DNA of 64,000 bases from an uncultured Desulfovibrio sp. (GCF_902477725.1 NZ_CABSIF010000002.1:248001-312000), one strand, 5' to 3'; positions 53,060 through 62,331 are shown, numbered from the stretch's first letter. Notes: a model not told the origin generated them from the sequence alone. Made by a program: numbers and translations.

Positions 53060-54678
53060 GAACTCAGGACGTAAGTGTTAACGACCTGCGCTGGAAGATA
53101 GAATACCGCCCCGATTTGTGCACCATGTGCGGCTCGTGCGTGGCGGCGTGTACTTTCAACGCCATTGAAGTGGGCATGATGCGCCGCAGCATCACGCTTT
53201 CGCGCAAGGCCTTTCCCGACCCGACGCAGGAACATTCCGCGCGCCCGGTCATCATGCAAAAGGCCAGCATACCCAACGCCTGCGTGGGTTGCGGCATGTG
53301 CGAAAAAATCTGTCCCAACGCGGCTATCAAACCCGTGCGCAACCAGGATACGCGGTTTCCCCTGTTGGCGCGTCACCACGGCCCCGTCAAACGGGGCGGG
53401 CGCACCAACCTGAACCCGCCGCGCACGCTCGATTCCATCTTTGTGGGCCGCATCAGCCAGATGACCGACCCCGCGCTGGATTCCGAGCGTCACACCTTTG
53501 ATATCCGCTCCCCCCTTGGCCGCGTCATGCTTGCCAAGGAACTGCCCCTGCGCGTTGACGGCGACAGCCTTGTGCTGACCGAGCGCACCCCCCCGGTGCA
53601 CTGGATTTACCCCGCCATCTTCAGCGACATGAGCATCGGCGCGCTCTCCACCCGCGCGTGGGAAGCCATTGCCCTTGCCGCAGCCTATCTTAATGAACAC
53701 TGCGGCATGCCTGTGCGCATGTGCTCGGGCGAGGGCGGCATGCCCATCAAGCTGCTGGAATCCGACCAGCTCAAGTACATGATCCTGCAGATCGCCTCCG
53801 GTCACTTCGGCTGGAACCGCATCATCAAGGCCATGCCCCGTATGAAGACCGACCCGGCGGGTGTGCTCATCAAGATTGGTCAGGGTGCAAAACCCGGCGA
53901 CGGCGGCCTCTTGCCCGCAGCCAAGGTGGCTCCGCACATTCAGGCCATCCGTGGCGTACCCAAGGCGACCCTGCATTCGCCGCCGAACCATCAGGGCCTG
54001 TATTCCATTGAAGAATCCGTGCAGAAAATGCACCTTTCGCTCAATGCGGCCTTTGGCTTCCGCGTGCCGGTGGCTATCAAGTGCGCGGCATCTGCCACGT
54101 CTGTTTCCGTCTACAACAACCTGTTGCGCGATCCCTACAAGATCTGCGGCGGGTTCTTCATCGACGGCATTCAGGGCGGCACTGGCGCTGCCAACGAGGT
54201 TTCGCTGGAGCACACCGGGCATCCCATTGTTTCCAAGCTGCGCGACTGCTACATGGCTGCCGTTGCCCAGGGTCTTCAGGGGCAGATTCCCCTGTGGGCT
54301 GGCGGCGGCATAGGCCTGACCGGCAACGCGGCTGCGGATGCCTTCAAGATGATCTGCCTTGGCGCCAACGGCGTTATCATCGGCAAGATCCTCATCCAGT
54401 TGCTGGGCTGCGTCGGCAATGAGCATGGCCGCTGCAATGCCTGTAATACCGGCAAATGTCCCACGGGCATATGCACCCAGGATCCGCGTCTGGTCAAAAG
54501 GCTGGATGTGGACAGGGGTGCGCAGAACATTGTGGACTACATGCTGGCCTTTGACTCCGAACTGCGCAAGCTGCTGGCCCCTGTGGGCAACAGTTCGCTG
54601 CCGGTTGGGCGTTCCGACGCCCTGGTTACCACGGACAAGGCTGTGGCCGACAAGCTGGATATCCAGTACGCCTGTTAG
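53047..54678 (+). CDS. Glutamate synthase FMN/ferredoxin-domain subunit
   Basis: 543 residues. Two [4Fe-4S] motifs (CTMCGSCVAACTFN, CVGCGMCEKICPN) are placed in an N-terminal ferredoxin domain (about 20-100). The FMN-binding synthase barrel follows: PAIFSDMSIGALS, IKIGQGAKPGDGGLLP, GGTGAANEVSLEHTG, then the CNTGKCPTGICTQDP cluster-binding segment. It makes glutamate from 2-oxoglutarate and ammonia. The ATG at 53047 overlaps the glutaminase gene. The N-terminal ferredoxin suggests ferredoxin-type electron input in addition to the NAD(P)H subunit. Confidence 0.92.
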   Translation: MESVRTQDVSVNDLRWKIEYRPDLCTMCGSCVAACTFNAIEVGMMRRSITLSRKAFPDPTQEHSARPVIMQKASIPNACVGCGMCEKICPNAAIKPVRNQDTRFPLLARHHGPVKRGGRTNLNPPRTLDSIFVGRISQMTDPALDSERHTFDIRSPLGRVMLAKELPLRVDGDSLVLTERTPPVHWIYPAIFSDMSIGALSTRAWEAIALAAAYLNEHCGMPVRMCSGEGGMPIKLLESDQLKYMILQIASGHFGWNRIIKAMPRMKTDPAGVLIKIGQGAKPGDGGLLPAAKVAPHIQAIRGVPKATLHSPPNHQGLYSIEESVQKMHLSLNAAFGFRVPVAIKCAASATSVSVYNNLLRDPYKICGGFFIDGIQGGTGAANEVSLEHTGHPIVSKLRDCYMAAVAQGLQGQIPLWAGGGIGLTGNAAADAFKMICLGANGVIIGKILIQLLGCVGNEHGRCNACNTGKCPTGICTQDPRLVKRLDVDRGAQNIVDYMLAFDSELRKLLAPVGNSSLPVGRSDALVTTDKAVADKLDIQYAC

Positions 54679-54698
54679 ATTTTGGCGAGGAGCAGAAC

Positions 54699-56996
54699 AT
54701 GCTGCGCGTTAGCACGGTAGACGAACACAAGCGCATGTCCACCCAGGATTTGCTGCTGGCCATTGAGGCGGCGGTAGAGAAGGGTGAGACTGACTTTTAT
54801 ATTGAGGCCTCGGGCCAGCACGATATCGGCGGCCCCCTGTGGAACAAGGAAGGAAAAAAGCTGACCTTCAAGGTCAGCAACCCCGGTCAGCGGGTAGGCT
54901 CCATGTGCCTGCCCAACACCGAAATCCTGGTTGAAGGCTCCGCCTCGGCGGACGTAGGCTGGTTGAACGCGGGCGGGCGCATTGTGGTGCGCGGCGATGC
55001 GGGTGACACTGCGGCCCACTGCGCGGCAGCCGGTACTGTTTACATTGGTGGCCGCGCGGGTACCCGCTCAGGCTCCCTGATGAAGCACGACCCCCTTTAT
55101 GAAGCCCCGGAACTCTGGGTGCTCAAGAGCGTGGGCAGCTTCTCTTTTGAATTCATGGGCGGCGGCAAGGCCGTTGTGTGCGGCCATGACAGCCAGAACA
55201 TTGCCTCGGTCATGGGCGAACGCTCCTGCGTCGGCATGGTTGGCGGTGCTGTTTACTTCCGTGGGCCTGTTGGACAGCTGCCCAAGGACGTGCGCCTTAA
55301 TCCCCTGGACGATGAAGATATCGCCTGGCTTGATGCTGGTCTTGACGACTTTCTGATGGCCATTGATCAGCCCAGCCTGCGCAGCGAACTGTGCGACTGG
55401 AGCCAGTGGCAGAAGATCACGCCGCTGCCGTTTGAGGAGCGCGGCCAGAAGGAAGTCTTGAGCCTTGGGCAGTTCCGCAGCAAGGAATGGATACCCAGCG
55501 GTATTTTCAGCGATGTGGCCCCCGATGACTTTATGGTCAACGGCCTGGTGGCGCGCGGCGATTACCGCCTGCGTGTGCCCATGTGGCAGAACGCCGAGTA
55601 TGCCGCCCCTTGCGAATTCAACTGCCCGGCGTCCATCCCCACCCAGCGCAGACTTAACCTTCTGCGTGAAGGTAATGTGGAAGAAGCCTACCGCATGGTG
55701 CTGGATTACACGCCGTTCCCCGGTTCCGTCTGCGGCAGCGTGTGCCCCAACCCCTGCATGCAGAGCTGCACGCGCACTGATCTGGACAGCCCTGTGCAGA
55801 TCGGCAAGCTCGGTTCCTATTCTGCGGATATCACGGTCGAAAAGCCCAAAACCCGCACCGGCAAGCACATTGGCGTGATCGGCGGCGGTGTTGGCGGCCT
55901 CACGGCTGCCTGGCAGCTCGCCCGGCTGGGCCACGACGTCACCGTGTACGAAGCCGATTCCGTTATGGGCGGCAAGCTTGAGCAGGTGATTCCCCGTGCC
56001 CGTCTGAACCATGACCTGCTGCGCAAGGAACTCAAGCGCATTGAGGACATGGGCGTGACCTTTGTGAACAATTGCCCTGTTGACGCCAAAAAGTTCGAGG
56101 AACTGCGCAAAAAGCACTCTGCTCTGGTGGTCGCCACCGGCGGGCATGTGCCGCGCATCTTCCCCTGGCCCGGTCACGAAAAGATCGTGGCTGGCATCGA
56201 CTTTCTGAAGGCCATCAACAAGGGCGAAAAGCCCGCCGTGCCCGACAGCGTGATTGTTATCGGTTGCGGCAACGCGGGTATGGACGCCGCTGTGGGCGCA
56301 TACGCCATGGGCGCCAAGCAGGTGACCTGCATCGACGTGCAGAAGCCCGCCGCCTTTGCTCACGAAATTGAGCATGTTGAAGGACTGGGCGGCAAACTTG
56401 TGTGGCCCGTGCAGACCAAGGAAGTCACCGATAACGGCATCATCACCCAGGAAGGGACGCTCATTCCCGGCAAGATGGTCATTATCACCATTGGCGAATC
56501 GCCCGACCTCTCCTTCCTGCCGGAAGGTCTGGAAAAGTTCCGCGAATGGATCGTGCCCAAGCCCGACCTCAGCATCATGGACGGCGTTTTTGCAGTGGGC
56601 GACGTTATCAAGCCCGGTCTGCTGGTGCATGCCATTGGCACGGGCCGCGATGCCGCCTTTGCCGCTGATGCCTTTGTGCGCGGCGAAACCTACACGCCGG
56701 AAAAGAAAAAGCTCGTGCCTTCCACGCGTCTGCACACGGCCTATTTTGCCAAGTGTCATGACCGTGAGCTGCCTACGCCGCAGGATGAATTCTCCCGCTG
56801 CGTGAGCTGCGGCACCTGCCGCGATTGCAAGATGTGCCTCAAATCCTGCCCGGAAAAGGCCATCGACCGCAACGAAACCGCTGGCGGCGGATTTGAATAC
56901 GTTTCTAATCCTGCCCGCTGCATCGGCTGCGGCATCTGCGCAGGCATCTGCCCCTGCGGCATCTGGACCATGTATCCCAACTGGGACATGAGCTAG
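54699..56996 (+). CDS. Fused glutamate synthase GXGXG domain and NAD(P)H/FAD-binding small subunit with ferredoxin tail
   Basis: 765 residues. Residues 1-240 are the GXGXG beta-helix normally at the end of GltB (GGRIVVRGDAGDTAAHCA, GGRAGTRSGSLMKH). Residues about 300-690 are GltD-like: cluster Cys CEFNCPASIPTQ and CGSVCPNPCMQSC, FAD site HIGVIGGGVGGLTAAWQLA, and NAD(P)H site VIVIGCGNAGMDAA. A C-terminal two-cluster ferredoxin (CVSCGTCRDCKMCLKSCP, CIGCGICAGICPCG) ends it. It passes electrons to the FMN subunit encoded just upstream. Fusion of GXGXG to GltD is unlike enteric GltBD. The ATG at 54699 follows GAGGAG; a strong terminator follows. Confidence 0.9.
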   Translation: MLRVSTVDEHKRMSTQDLLLAIEAAVEKGETDFYIEASGQHDIGGPLWNKEGKKLTFKVSNPGQRVGSMCLPNTEILVEGSASADVGWLNAGGRIVVRGDAGDTAAHCAAAGTVYIGGRAGTRSGSLMKHDPLYEAPELWVLKSVGSFSFEFMGGGKAVVCGHDSQNIASVMGERSCVGMVGGAVYFRGPVGQLPKDVRLNPLDDEDIAWLDAGLDDFLMAIDQPSLRSELCDWSQWQKITPLPFEERGQKEVLSLGQFRSKEWIPSGIFSDVAPDDFMVNGLVARGDYRLRVPMWQNAEYAAPCEFNCPASIPTQRRLNLLREGNVEEAYRMVLDYTPFPGSVCGSVCPNPCMQSCTRTDLDSPVQIGKLGSYSADITVEKPKTRTGKHIGVIGGGVGGLTAAWQLARLGHDVTVYEADSVMGGKLEQVIPRARLNHDLLRKELKRIEDMGVTFVNNCPVDAKKFEELRKKHSALVVATGGHVPRIFPWPGHEKIVAGIDFLKAINKGEKPAVPDSVIVIGCGNAGMDAAVGAYAMGAKQVTCIDVQKPAAFAHEIEHVEGLGGKLVWPVQTKEVTDNGIITQEGTLIPGKMVIITIGESPDLSFLPEGLEKFREWIVPKPDLSIMDGVFAVGDVIKPGLLVHAIGTGRDAAFAADAFVRGETYTPEKKKLVPSTRLHTAYFAKCHDRELPTPQDEFSRCVSCGTCRDCKMCLKSCPEKAIDRNETAGGGFEYVSNPARCIGCGICAGICPCGIWTMYPNWDMS

Positions 56997-57034
56997 ACCT
57001 CTGGCGGGCTTTTGTCTGCCCTGAATGAACGCAA

Positions 57035-57076
57035 AGCCCCCTTTCTCCCGCCACACGGGTAAGAGAGGGGGCTTTT
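57035..57076 (+). terminator. Terminator of the glutamate synthase operon
   Basis: GCCCCC..TCTCCCG pairs with CGGGTAAGAGAGGGGGC around CCACA, followed by a five-T run. Confidence 0.88.
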
Positions 57077-57239
57077 TGCGCCGCCAGTGTCGGGCATCCT
57101 GCACTTTTGTTTGAGGCAAAATTATTGCATACTGGCGGAAGGCACAGTTTATCTGTATTCAGTCCGCGCTGCATTTCGCCCTGGTTTGCGCGCAATCGCA
57201 GTATGCGGTTTCACTGCCAGCATTTTCAGGAGAATTTCA

Positions 57240-57749
57240 ATGGATGTTTTTGAAGCGCTGTTTACCCGCCGCAGCATACGTAAATTCACGGCTGAGCCTG
57301 TGAGCGATGAAGATTTGCAGCTCGTACTCAAGGCCGCCATGTGCGCGCCCAGCGCACACAACAAACAGCCCTGGCACTTTGTGGTTGTGCGCGACAAAGC
57401 TTTGCTGGCATCCATTGCCGAGCGGCACCCTTATGCCAAAATGGCCGCCGAAGCGCCTGTGGTGATTGTGGTTTGCGCCAATCCGGATGAAGCCAAAGCT
57501 CCCGGCTACTGGCAGCAGGACTGCACGGCTGCTCTGGAAAACATGCTGATTGCCGCGCGCGGCCTGAACCTTGGCACGGTGTGGTGCGGCATGTACCCCT
57601 TTGAAGACCGCGTTGAACCCATCCGCGAACTGCTCAATGTTCCGGCCCAGATCAACATGCTTGGTCTTGTGGTTATGGGGCACCCTGCGCAGCCTTTTGC
57701 CGAGGCGGACAGATTCAACGAAAGCAAGGTTCATCTGAACGGCTGGTAA
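57240..57749 (+). CDS. Nitroreductase-family FMN flavoprotein
   Basis: 169 residues. FTRRSIRKF is the family N-terminal signature, APSAHNKQPWHFVVV the FMN-binding turn, and GLNLGTVWCGMYP a central conserved segment. Such proteins reduce nitro groups, quinones or other electrophiles with NAD(P)H, usually as dimers. The ATG at 57240 follows AGGAGA; the frame extends further upstream without a ribosome site and through the end of the previous terminator, so a longer start is unlikely. A GNAT gene follows 34 bases later and may be co-transcribed. Confidence 0.9.
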   Translation: MDVFEALFTRRSIRKFTAEPVSDEDLQLVLKAAMCAPSAHNKQPWHFVVVRDKALLASIAERHPYAKMAAEAPVVIVVCANPDEAKAPGYWQQDCTAALENMLIAARGLNLGTVWCGMYPFEDRVEPIRELLNVPAQINMLGLVVMGHPAQPFAEADRFNESKVHLNGW

Positions 57750-57783
57750 ACATCGCTACTCCGCAACCTTGAGGCCTGCACTC

Positions 57784-58347
57784 ATGGATTCACAACCATT
57801 GCACTCCAGCGCCGGCTGCGCGCCGCACATTATTGTAGATGACGCGCAACCGGATGATATGGCGGCAGTACAGGGCATTTATGCCTGGCATGTGCTGCAC
57901 GGGCTGGCAACTTTTGAAGAGCTGCCGCCCAGTGTGGAAGAAATGGAGCGCCGCCGTCAGGCAGTGCTTGCATCTGGTTTGCCCTATCTGGTGGCCCGGC
58001 AGGACAATACCGTTGTGGGCTATTGCTACGCTGGTCTGTACGGTGCGCGGTCGGCTTACAGATTTTGCCTTGAAGATTCCATCTATGTTGCGCAAGAGGC
58101 CATGGGGCAAGGACTTGGGCATGCGCTGCTGCAAACGCTCATTGAGAGGTGCGAGCGCGGCCCCTGGCGGCAGATGGTGGCTGTTATCGGCCACAGCGGC
58201 AACGCTGGTTCCATTGCCCTGCATGCGGCGCATGGCTTCAGGCACACGGGTTTGCTCCAGTCTGCTGGCTACAAGCTCGGCCAATGGGTTGATGTTGTGC
58301 TGATGCAGCGGGCACTGGGCCCTGGTGACACCACCAAGGCACTGTAA
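57784..58347 (+). CDS. GNAT acetyltransferase, phosphinothricin-acetyltransferase-like
   Basis: 187 residues. DAQPDDMAAVQGIYAWHV, YLVARQDNTVVGYCYAG, SIYVAQEAMGQGLGHALLQTLIE and NAGSIALHAAHGFRHTGLL are the ordered GNAT elements; the QGLGHALL turn binds acetyl-CoA. The PAT/Bar subgroup acetylates small amines such as methionine sulfoximine-like compounds. The ATG at 57784 is chosen over a TTG five codons earlier. It follows the nitroreductase closely and precedes a bidirectional terminator. Confidence 0.85.
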   Translation: MDSQPLHSSAGCAPHIIVDDAQPDDMAAVQGIYAWHVLHGLATFEELPPSVEEMERRRQAVLASGLPYLVARQDNTVVGYCYAGLYGARSAYRFCLEDSIYVAQEAMGQGLGHALLQTLIERCERGPWRQMVAVIGHSGNAGSIALHAAHGFRHTGLLQSAGYKLGQWVDVVLMQRALGPGDTTKAL

Positions 58348-58395
58348 TCGCGAGGCAGCTGCGCAAAAAATTGCGGCAGCATAGCGTAATCACAA

Positions 58396-58458
58396 AAAAA
58401 GCCTGTGCGGTACGGAATTTGTCCTTCTCAGGAATATTCCGCAACGCAGCAGGCTTTT
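58396..58458. terminator. Bidirectional terminator between the acetyltransferase and glutamate dehydrogenase genes
   Basis: AAAAAAAGCCTG and GCG..CGGAAT pair with ATTCCG..CGC and CAGGCTTTTT across a 15-base loop. A and T runs at both ends suit two converging transcripts. Confidence 0.8.
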
Positions 58459-58509
58459 TGTCATACTTGCCGGTCAGGCATACTCAGGGCATGACTGCCA
58501 ATCGTAGTG

Positions 58510-59859
58510 CTACACGCCCAGGGCGATCATGGCGTCAGCCACCTTGCGGAAGCCCGCAATGTTCGCGCCCATCACAAGGTTGCCCTTGTGGCCGAATTCT
58601 GCGGCAGTGGCAGCGGCACGCTGGTGAATATCATACATGATGTGCTTGAGCTGGTTGTCCACCGCTTCAAACGTCCAGCGCTGCATGCTGGCATTTTGCG
58701 CCATTTCAAGCTGGCTGACCGACACGCCGCCCGCGTTGGCGGCCTTGGCGGGGCCGTATGCGATGCCGGAAGAAATAAAGGCATGCACTGCGTCAAGCGT
58801 AGAGGGCATGTTTGCACCTTCTGCCACGCAACCGCAGCCGTTGGCCAGCAGGGTTTCCGCGTCCGCAATGTTCAGTTCGTTCTGCGTCGCGCAGGGAAAA
58901 GCCGCAAAGCAGGGCACGTTCCACACGGCATTGCGACCCGCGGGATAAGACGCCACAGGCGTGTATTTGGCGGAAGAAACCAGCTCCGCATAGCGGGTGA
59001 GGGGGCCGCGCTCAATTTCTTTCACCTGCTTGAGCACGTCCAGCCTGATGCCCTCTGGGTCATAGATCATGCCGCGCGAGTCGGAAACGGTCACAGGCTT
59101 TGCGCCCACCTGAATAAGCTTCTGGCAGCAGTGGATAGCCACGTTGCCCGCGCCGGAAACCGTGCAGACCTTGCCTTCAAGGCTCTGGCCGCGCGCATCA
59201 AGCATGGCCTGGGCAAAATACACAGCGCCGTAGCCTGTGGCTTCAGGCCGCGCCAGCGAGCCGCCAAAGAGCAGATTTTTGCCGGTAAGTACACCCTCGT
59301 AGCGCCGAGTCAGGCGCTTGTACTGCCCAAAAAGAAAGCTGATTTCCTGACTGCCCACGCCAATATCGCCAGCTGGCACGTCAACTGTTGCGCCAATATG
59401 CGTCCAGAGTTCCGTCATGAATGCCTGGCAGAAGCGCATGATCTCCGTCTTGGATTTACCCTTGGGGTTAAAATCAGAGCCGCCCTTGGCGCCGCCGATG
59501 GCAAGGCCCGAGAGCGAGTTTTTGAAAATCTGCTCAAAACCAAGAAATTTCAGCACGCCCTGATTCACGCTGGGGTGAAAGCGCAGACCGCCCTTGAACG
59601 GGCCAAGAGCCGAGTTGTACTGAACCCTATAACCCCGGTTAACCTGAACCTGTCCTGTGTCGTCCATCCATTGTACGCGGAAGGAGACGCAGCGTTCCGG
59701 CTCCACAATCCGCTCAAGGATTTTCATTTTTGCGTATTCAGTTTGCTTGTCCAGGATGGGCTGCAGACTTTGCAACACCTCTTGTACAGCCTGCAAAAAA
59801 ACAGGTTCATGGGGATAGGTTTCTTTAAGGTTATTTAACACTCGTTCAACATAAGGCAT
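58510..59859 (-). CDS. gdhA: Glutamate dehydrogenase (NADP-type, hexameric family)
   Basis: 449 residues. GPFKGGLRFHPSVNQGVLKFLGFEQ and LAIGGAKGGSDF hold the substrate Lys residues, DVPAGDIGVG the proton-relay Asp, and VSGAGNVAIHCCQKL the nucleotide site. It aminates 2-oxoglutarate with ammonia, working beside the glutamate synthase encoded 1.5 kb away. The ATG at 59859 follows AGGAGAG; a longer reading from 59922 has no such site. Confidence 0.93.
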   Translation of the reverse strand: MPYVERVLNNLKETYPHEPVFLQAVQEVLQSLQPILDKQTEYAKMKILERIVEPERCVSFRVQWMDDTGQVQVNRGYRVQYNSALGPFKGGLRFHPSVNQGVLKFLGFEQIFKNSLSGLAIGGAKGGSDFNPKGKSKTEIMRFCQAFMTELWTHIGATVDVPAGDIGVGSQEISFLFGQYKRLTRRYEGVLTGKNLLFGGSLARPEATGYGAVYFAQAMLDARGQSLEGKVCTVSGAGNVAIHCCQKLIQVGAKPVTVSDSRGMIYDPEGIRLDVLKQVKEIERGPLTRYAELVSSAKYTPVASYPAGRNAVWNVPCFAAFPCATQNELNIADAETLLANGCGCVAEGANMPSTLDAVHAFISSGIAYGPAKAANAGGVSVSQLEMAQNASMQRWTFEAVDNQLKHIMYDIHQRAAATAAEFGHKGNLVMGANIAGFRKVADAMIALGV

Positions 59860-59930
59860 GTTGCTCTCCTGATAGGGGGGATAAGGATTGCACGAAAAAA
59901 TTTCCGCATAACATTGATTCAAGCAGGTTT

Positions 59931-59959
59931 TTTTTAGACAAGATGATGCAGTTTGACAA
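59931..59959 (-). promoter_or_regulatory. Candidate sigma-70 promoter of gdhA
   Basis: On the minus strand TTGTCA and TAAAAA are separated by 17 bases. The -10 lies about 70 bases before the ATG. It is in an AT-rich stretch just downstream of the E3 terminator. Confidence 0.42.
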
Positions 59960-60008
59960 GAATTTAAAAAAATACGTAATCCGATATGGGGGATGTGACG
60001 TTTGCGAC

Positions 60009-60046
60009 AAAAAGCCCCGGTCGGCTTGAGAGGCTGACCGGGGCTG
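60009..60046 (-). terminator. Terminator of the second lipoamide dehydrogenase gene
   Basis: AGCCCCGGTC pairs with GACCGGGGCT around a small inner stem, with five T following on the minus strand. It is 29 bases after the stop of the gene. Confidence 0.87.
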
Positions 60047-60074
60047 AATGACGGGAATGGGAAAATTTATGGCA

Positions 60075-61448
60075 TCAGCCAGCAAAAGGTTCTTGTGGCG
60101 CCTCCAGCGCAGCGTGTAACGCTTCGTCCAGTGTCGGGTGCGCAAACATGAAGGCATTGAGCGCAGAGCCGTGGTATTGGCCTATGAGCAGCAACTGCGC
60201 CGCTGTGACAAGGTGCGAAACCCCGTGCCCCAGAGCTGCAATGCCGACAATGCTGTCGTTCTGCCACACAATTTTGATAAAGCCGGACGCGTCGCCCCCG
60301 GCCTGGGCAATGGCGTTACCCATGAGTTGCGCCTTGGAAACAGCCACCGGGCCGCTCTGGGCCTGGGCCTGCCTGGCGGTAATGCCCACACGCATGATTT
60401 CCAGGCTGCCGTAAACGCAGGAAGGCACCGGCCCGGAAGCGTAAGGGCCGCTTTGCGCCCCAATAATGCGCCGCGCCACATACGCGCCCTGATGCTCCGC
60501 AGCATGCGCCAACAGGGTTTGTCCGTTAATGTCGCCAATGGCGTAAACGTTTGGGGCAGCCATAAGGTGCTCGTCAACAGTGATGAACCCGCGCGCCTGA
60601 AGCGTGCATCCGGCTTTTTCCGCTCCAAGATTATCAGTGTTGGGCGTTCTGCCTACAGCCACAAGAGCCTTGGCGGCGGTCAGTTCCCTGCCGTCCTCAA
60701 GTACGAGCACAGCCGCGCCCTCGCGCGTTGTCAGCGATGCAGCCTTAACGCCTGTGATGCAGGTTATGCCGGTTTTGCCAAGGAGCTTTGCCATTTCCTG
60801 ACCAAGATCGGCATCTTCCGTTGGGGCAAGGTGGGGTGCGGCTTCTACAATGGTGACCTTGCTGCCCATTGCGTTGAAAAAGTCGGCCATTTCAAGGCCG
60901 ATGGCCCCCGCGCCCACAACAATCAGGCTTTCCGGCACAGCGGGCACGCGCAGCATGTCCGTGCTGTCCAGAACGGCATCATGGTCGGGCGTCATGCCAG
61001 GGAATGCAGCGGATCGGGAACCGCCAGCAAGGATTATGTGTTCTGCCCGCAGATTCAGCACCGTGCCGTCTGCGGCTGTCACCAAAACCTCCGAGGGGCT
61101 GGTGCAGGCGGCGCGGCCTTCAATAAGCGTTACGCCAAGCTGCTCCAATCCCTTGCTCAAGGTCTGGGACGAGGCTTTGACAAAACGCTGAATGCGTTTT
61201 TGCAGAGCATCGTAATCCACCTCAATGCTGCCCTTGGCTACGCGTTGGCGCTCAAGACCACGCAGCAATCCCGCAGGAGCGGTTGCGCCCAGCAGCAGCT
61301 TGGTAGGGATGCAGCCGCAGTTAAGGCATACGCCGCCCATATGGGTGCTTTCCACCAGCGCCACGGATTTCCCGCCACGGGCAAGTATACCTGCGGCCTT
61401 GGCTCCGCCAGGCCCGCCGCCGATAATGACAACATCAAACGTATTCAT
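60075..61448 (-). CDS. Second dihydrolipoamide dehydrogenase-like flavoprotein
   Basis: 457 residues. FDVVIIGGGPGGAKAAGILA binds FAD, GGVCLNCGCIPTK is the redox disulfide with an extra Cys inside the loop, NVYAIGDINGQ is the GD motif, and FAHPTLDEAL holds the active His and Glu. It is only distantly like the E3 in the aco operon. No 2-oxoacid dehydrogenase gene is adjacent, so its lipoyl partner is unknown; the GcvH-like protein is a candidate (inference). The ATG at 61448 follows GGAGAAG. The gene is followed by a clear terminator. Confidence 0.88.
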   Translation of the reverse strand: MNTFDVVIIGGGPGGAKAAGILARGGKSVALVESTHMGGVCLNCGCIPTKLLLGATAPAGLLRGLERQRVAKGSIEVDYDALQKRIQRFVKASSQTLSKGLEQLGVTLIEGRAACTSPSEVLVTAADGTVLNLRAEHIILAGGSRSAAFPGMTPDHDAVLDSTDMLRVPAVPESLIVVGAGAIGLEMADFFNAMGSKVTIVEAAPHLAPTEDADLGQEMAKLLGKTGITCITGVKAASLTTREGAAVLVLEDGRELTAAKALVAVGRTPNTDNLGAEKAGCTLQARGFITVDEHLMAAPNVYAIGDINGQTLLAHAAEHQGAYVARRIIGAQSGPYASGPVPSCVYGSLEIMRVGITARQAQAQSGPVAVSKAQLMGNAIAQAGGDASGFIKIVWQNDSIVGIAALGHGVSHLVTAAQLLLIGQYHGSALNAFMFAHPTLDEALHAALEAPQEPFAG

Positions 61449-61902
61449 GCGCTTCTCCGGATATTGGCAGTTGGGCATGTGTCACACGCACGGTTAATCA
61501 CTGCGTGGCTGTCATGGCCCCACTGAAGGCTGCTGTTGTAGGGAAAGGCCGCTGGCTCCGCGCTAGGCGCAGTAGAACTCGGCTTGTGGCTGAGCATAGT
61601 ACGGTGTCTTGAACACATTGTCACCATGCGCGCTCTGGCGGCGGCGATAGACTGCATATTCTGTGTATCGAGGTGGCGCTGTGCTTTTGCCGGGGCATCC
61701 AAAAAATATTTTTTATAATCACGCATTTAATTAAAATCGTGATAATTTAATCGCATGAAATAACAGAATATTAATATTTATCAATGTAACGCTGCGAGTG
61801 GTTGGCTATTTTACTGCAAAGCCTGTAGTCTTGCTCCATACAAAGCGGAGGTTGTCCTCCCCCCGATTATTGAAGTCACTCCGCAAACTGAAGGAGAATC
61901 AT
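61449..61902. other. Divergent intergenic region with a long inverted repeat
   Basis: No gene supported. The centre (about 61690-61790) is very AT-rich and should hold promoters for the flavoprotein gene (-) and molbindin gene (+). It contains the inverted repeat listed at 61718-61743. Confidence 0.45.
61718..61743. promoter_or_regulatory. Inverted repeat, candidate operator upstream of the molbindin gene
   Basis: ATCACG and CGTGAT are perfect inverted arms separated by 14 AT-rich bases. It is about 160 bases before the molbindin ATG, in the shared divergent region. It could bind a molybdate or tungstate regulator of the ModE/TunR type, but I cannot match it to a known site. Confidence 0.4.
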
Positions 61903-62331
61903 ATGGAAACCAGCGCAAGAAACGTTTTTTCCGGAAAAGTTGTTGCCGTTAACTCCGGCGCAGTCAATGATGAAGTGGAATTGTCCGTTGAAGGCGGGAT
62001 CAGCATTGTTGCTTCCATTACCAAGGTGAGCACCAAGAATCTTGGCCTTAAGCCCGGCACCAGCGCAATGGCTCTCATCAAGGCCAGCTTTGTGCTGCTG
62101 ATGAATGATGCAGAAAACTACCTGCTCTCTACTCGCAACCAGTTTGCCGGTACCGTGAGCAAGGTCACCCCCGGCGCGGTCAATGCCGAGGTTATCGTTG
62201 AACTGCCCGGCGGCGCTTCCATCGCCTCCATTGTGACCATGGGCAGCATCAAGAACCTTGGCCTGGAACCCGGCAAAAAGGTTACCGCCATTGTTAAGGC
62301 CTCGCAGGTTATTCTTGCTGTAGCCAAATAG
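61903..62331 (+). CDS. Molbindin with two Mop (TOBE) domains
   Basis: 142 residues made of two Mop repeats of about 68 residues. The first starts ARNVFSGKVVAVNSGAVNDEVEL and the second TRNQFAGTVSKVTPGAVNAEVIVEL. Each ends with a TKNLGL/IKNLGL turn and an ALIKAS/AIVKAS strand. Mop proteins bind and store molybdate or tungstate in the cytoplasm for molybdo- and tungsto-enzymes. The ATG at 61903 follows AAGGAG. The gene is monocistronic with its own terminator. Confidence 0.92.
   Translation: METSARNVFSGKVVAVNSGAVNDEVELSVEGGISIVASITKVSTKNLGLKPGTSAMALIKASFVLLMNDAENYLLSTRNQFAGTVSKVTPGAVNAEVIVELPGGASIASIVTMGSIKNLGLEPGKKVTAIVKASQVILAVAK

Noticed and set aside
55068..57119. 683-codon minus-strand frame
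   Set aside because: It is antisense to the glutamate synthase fusion and runs through its terminator.
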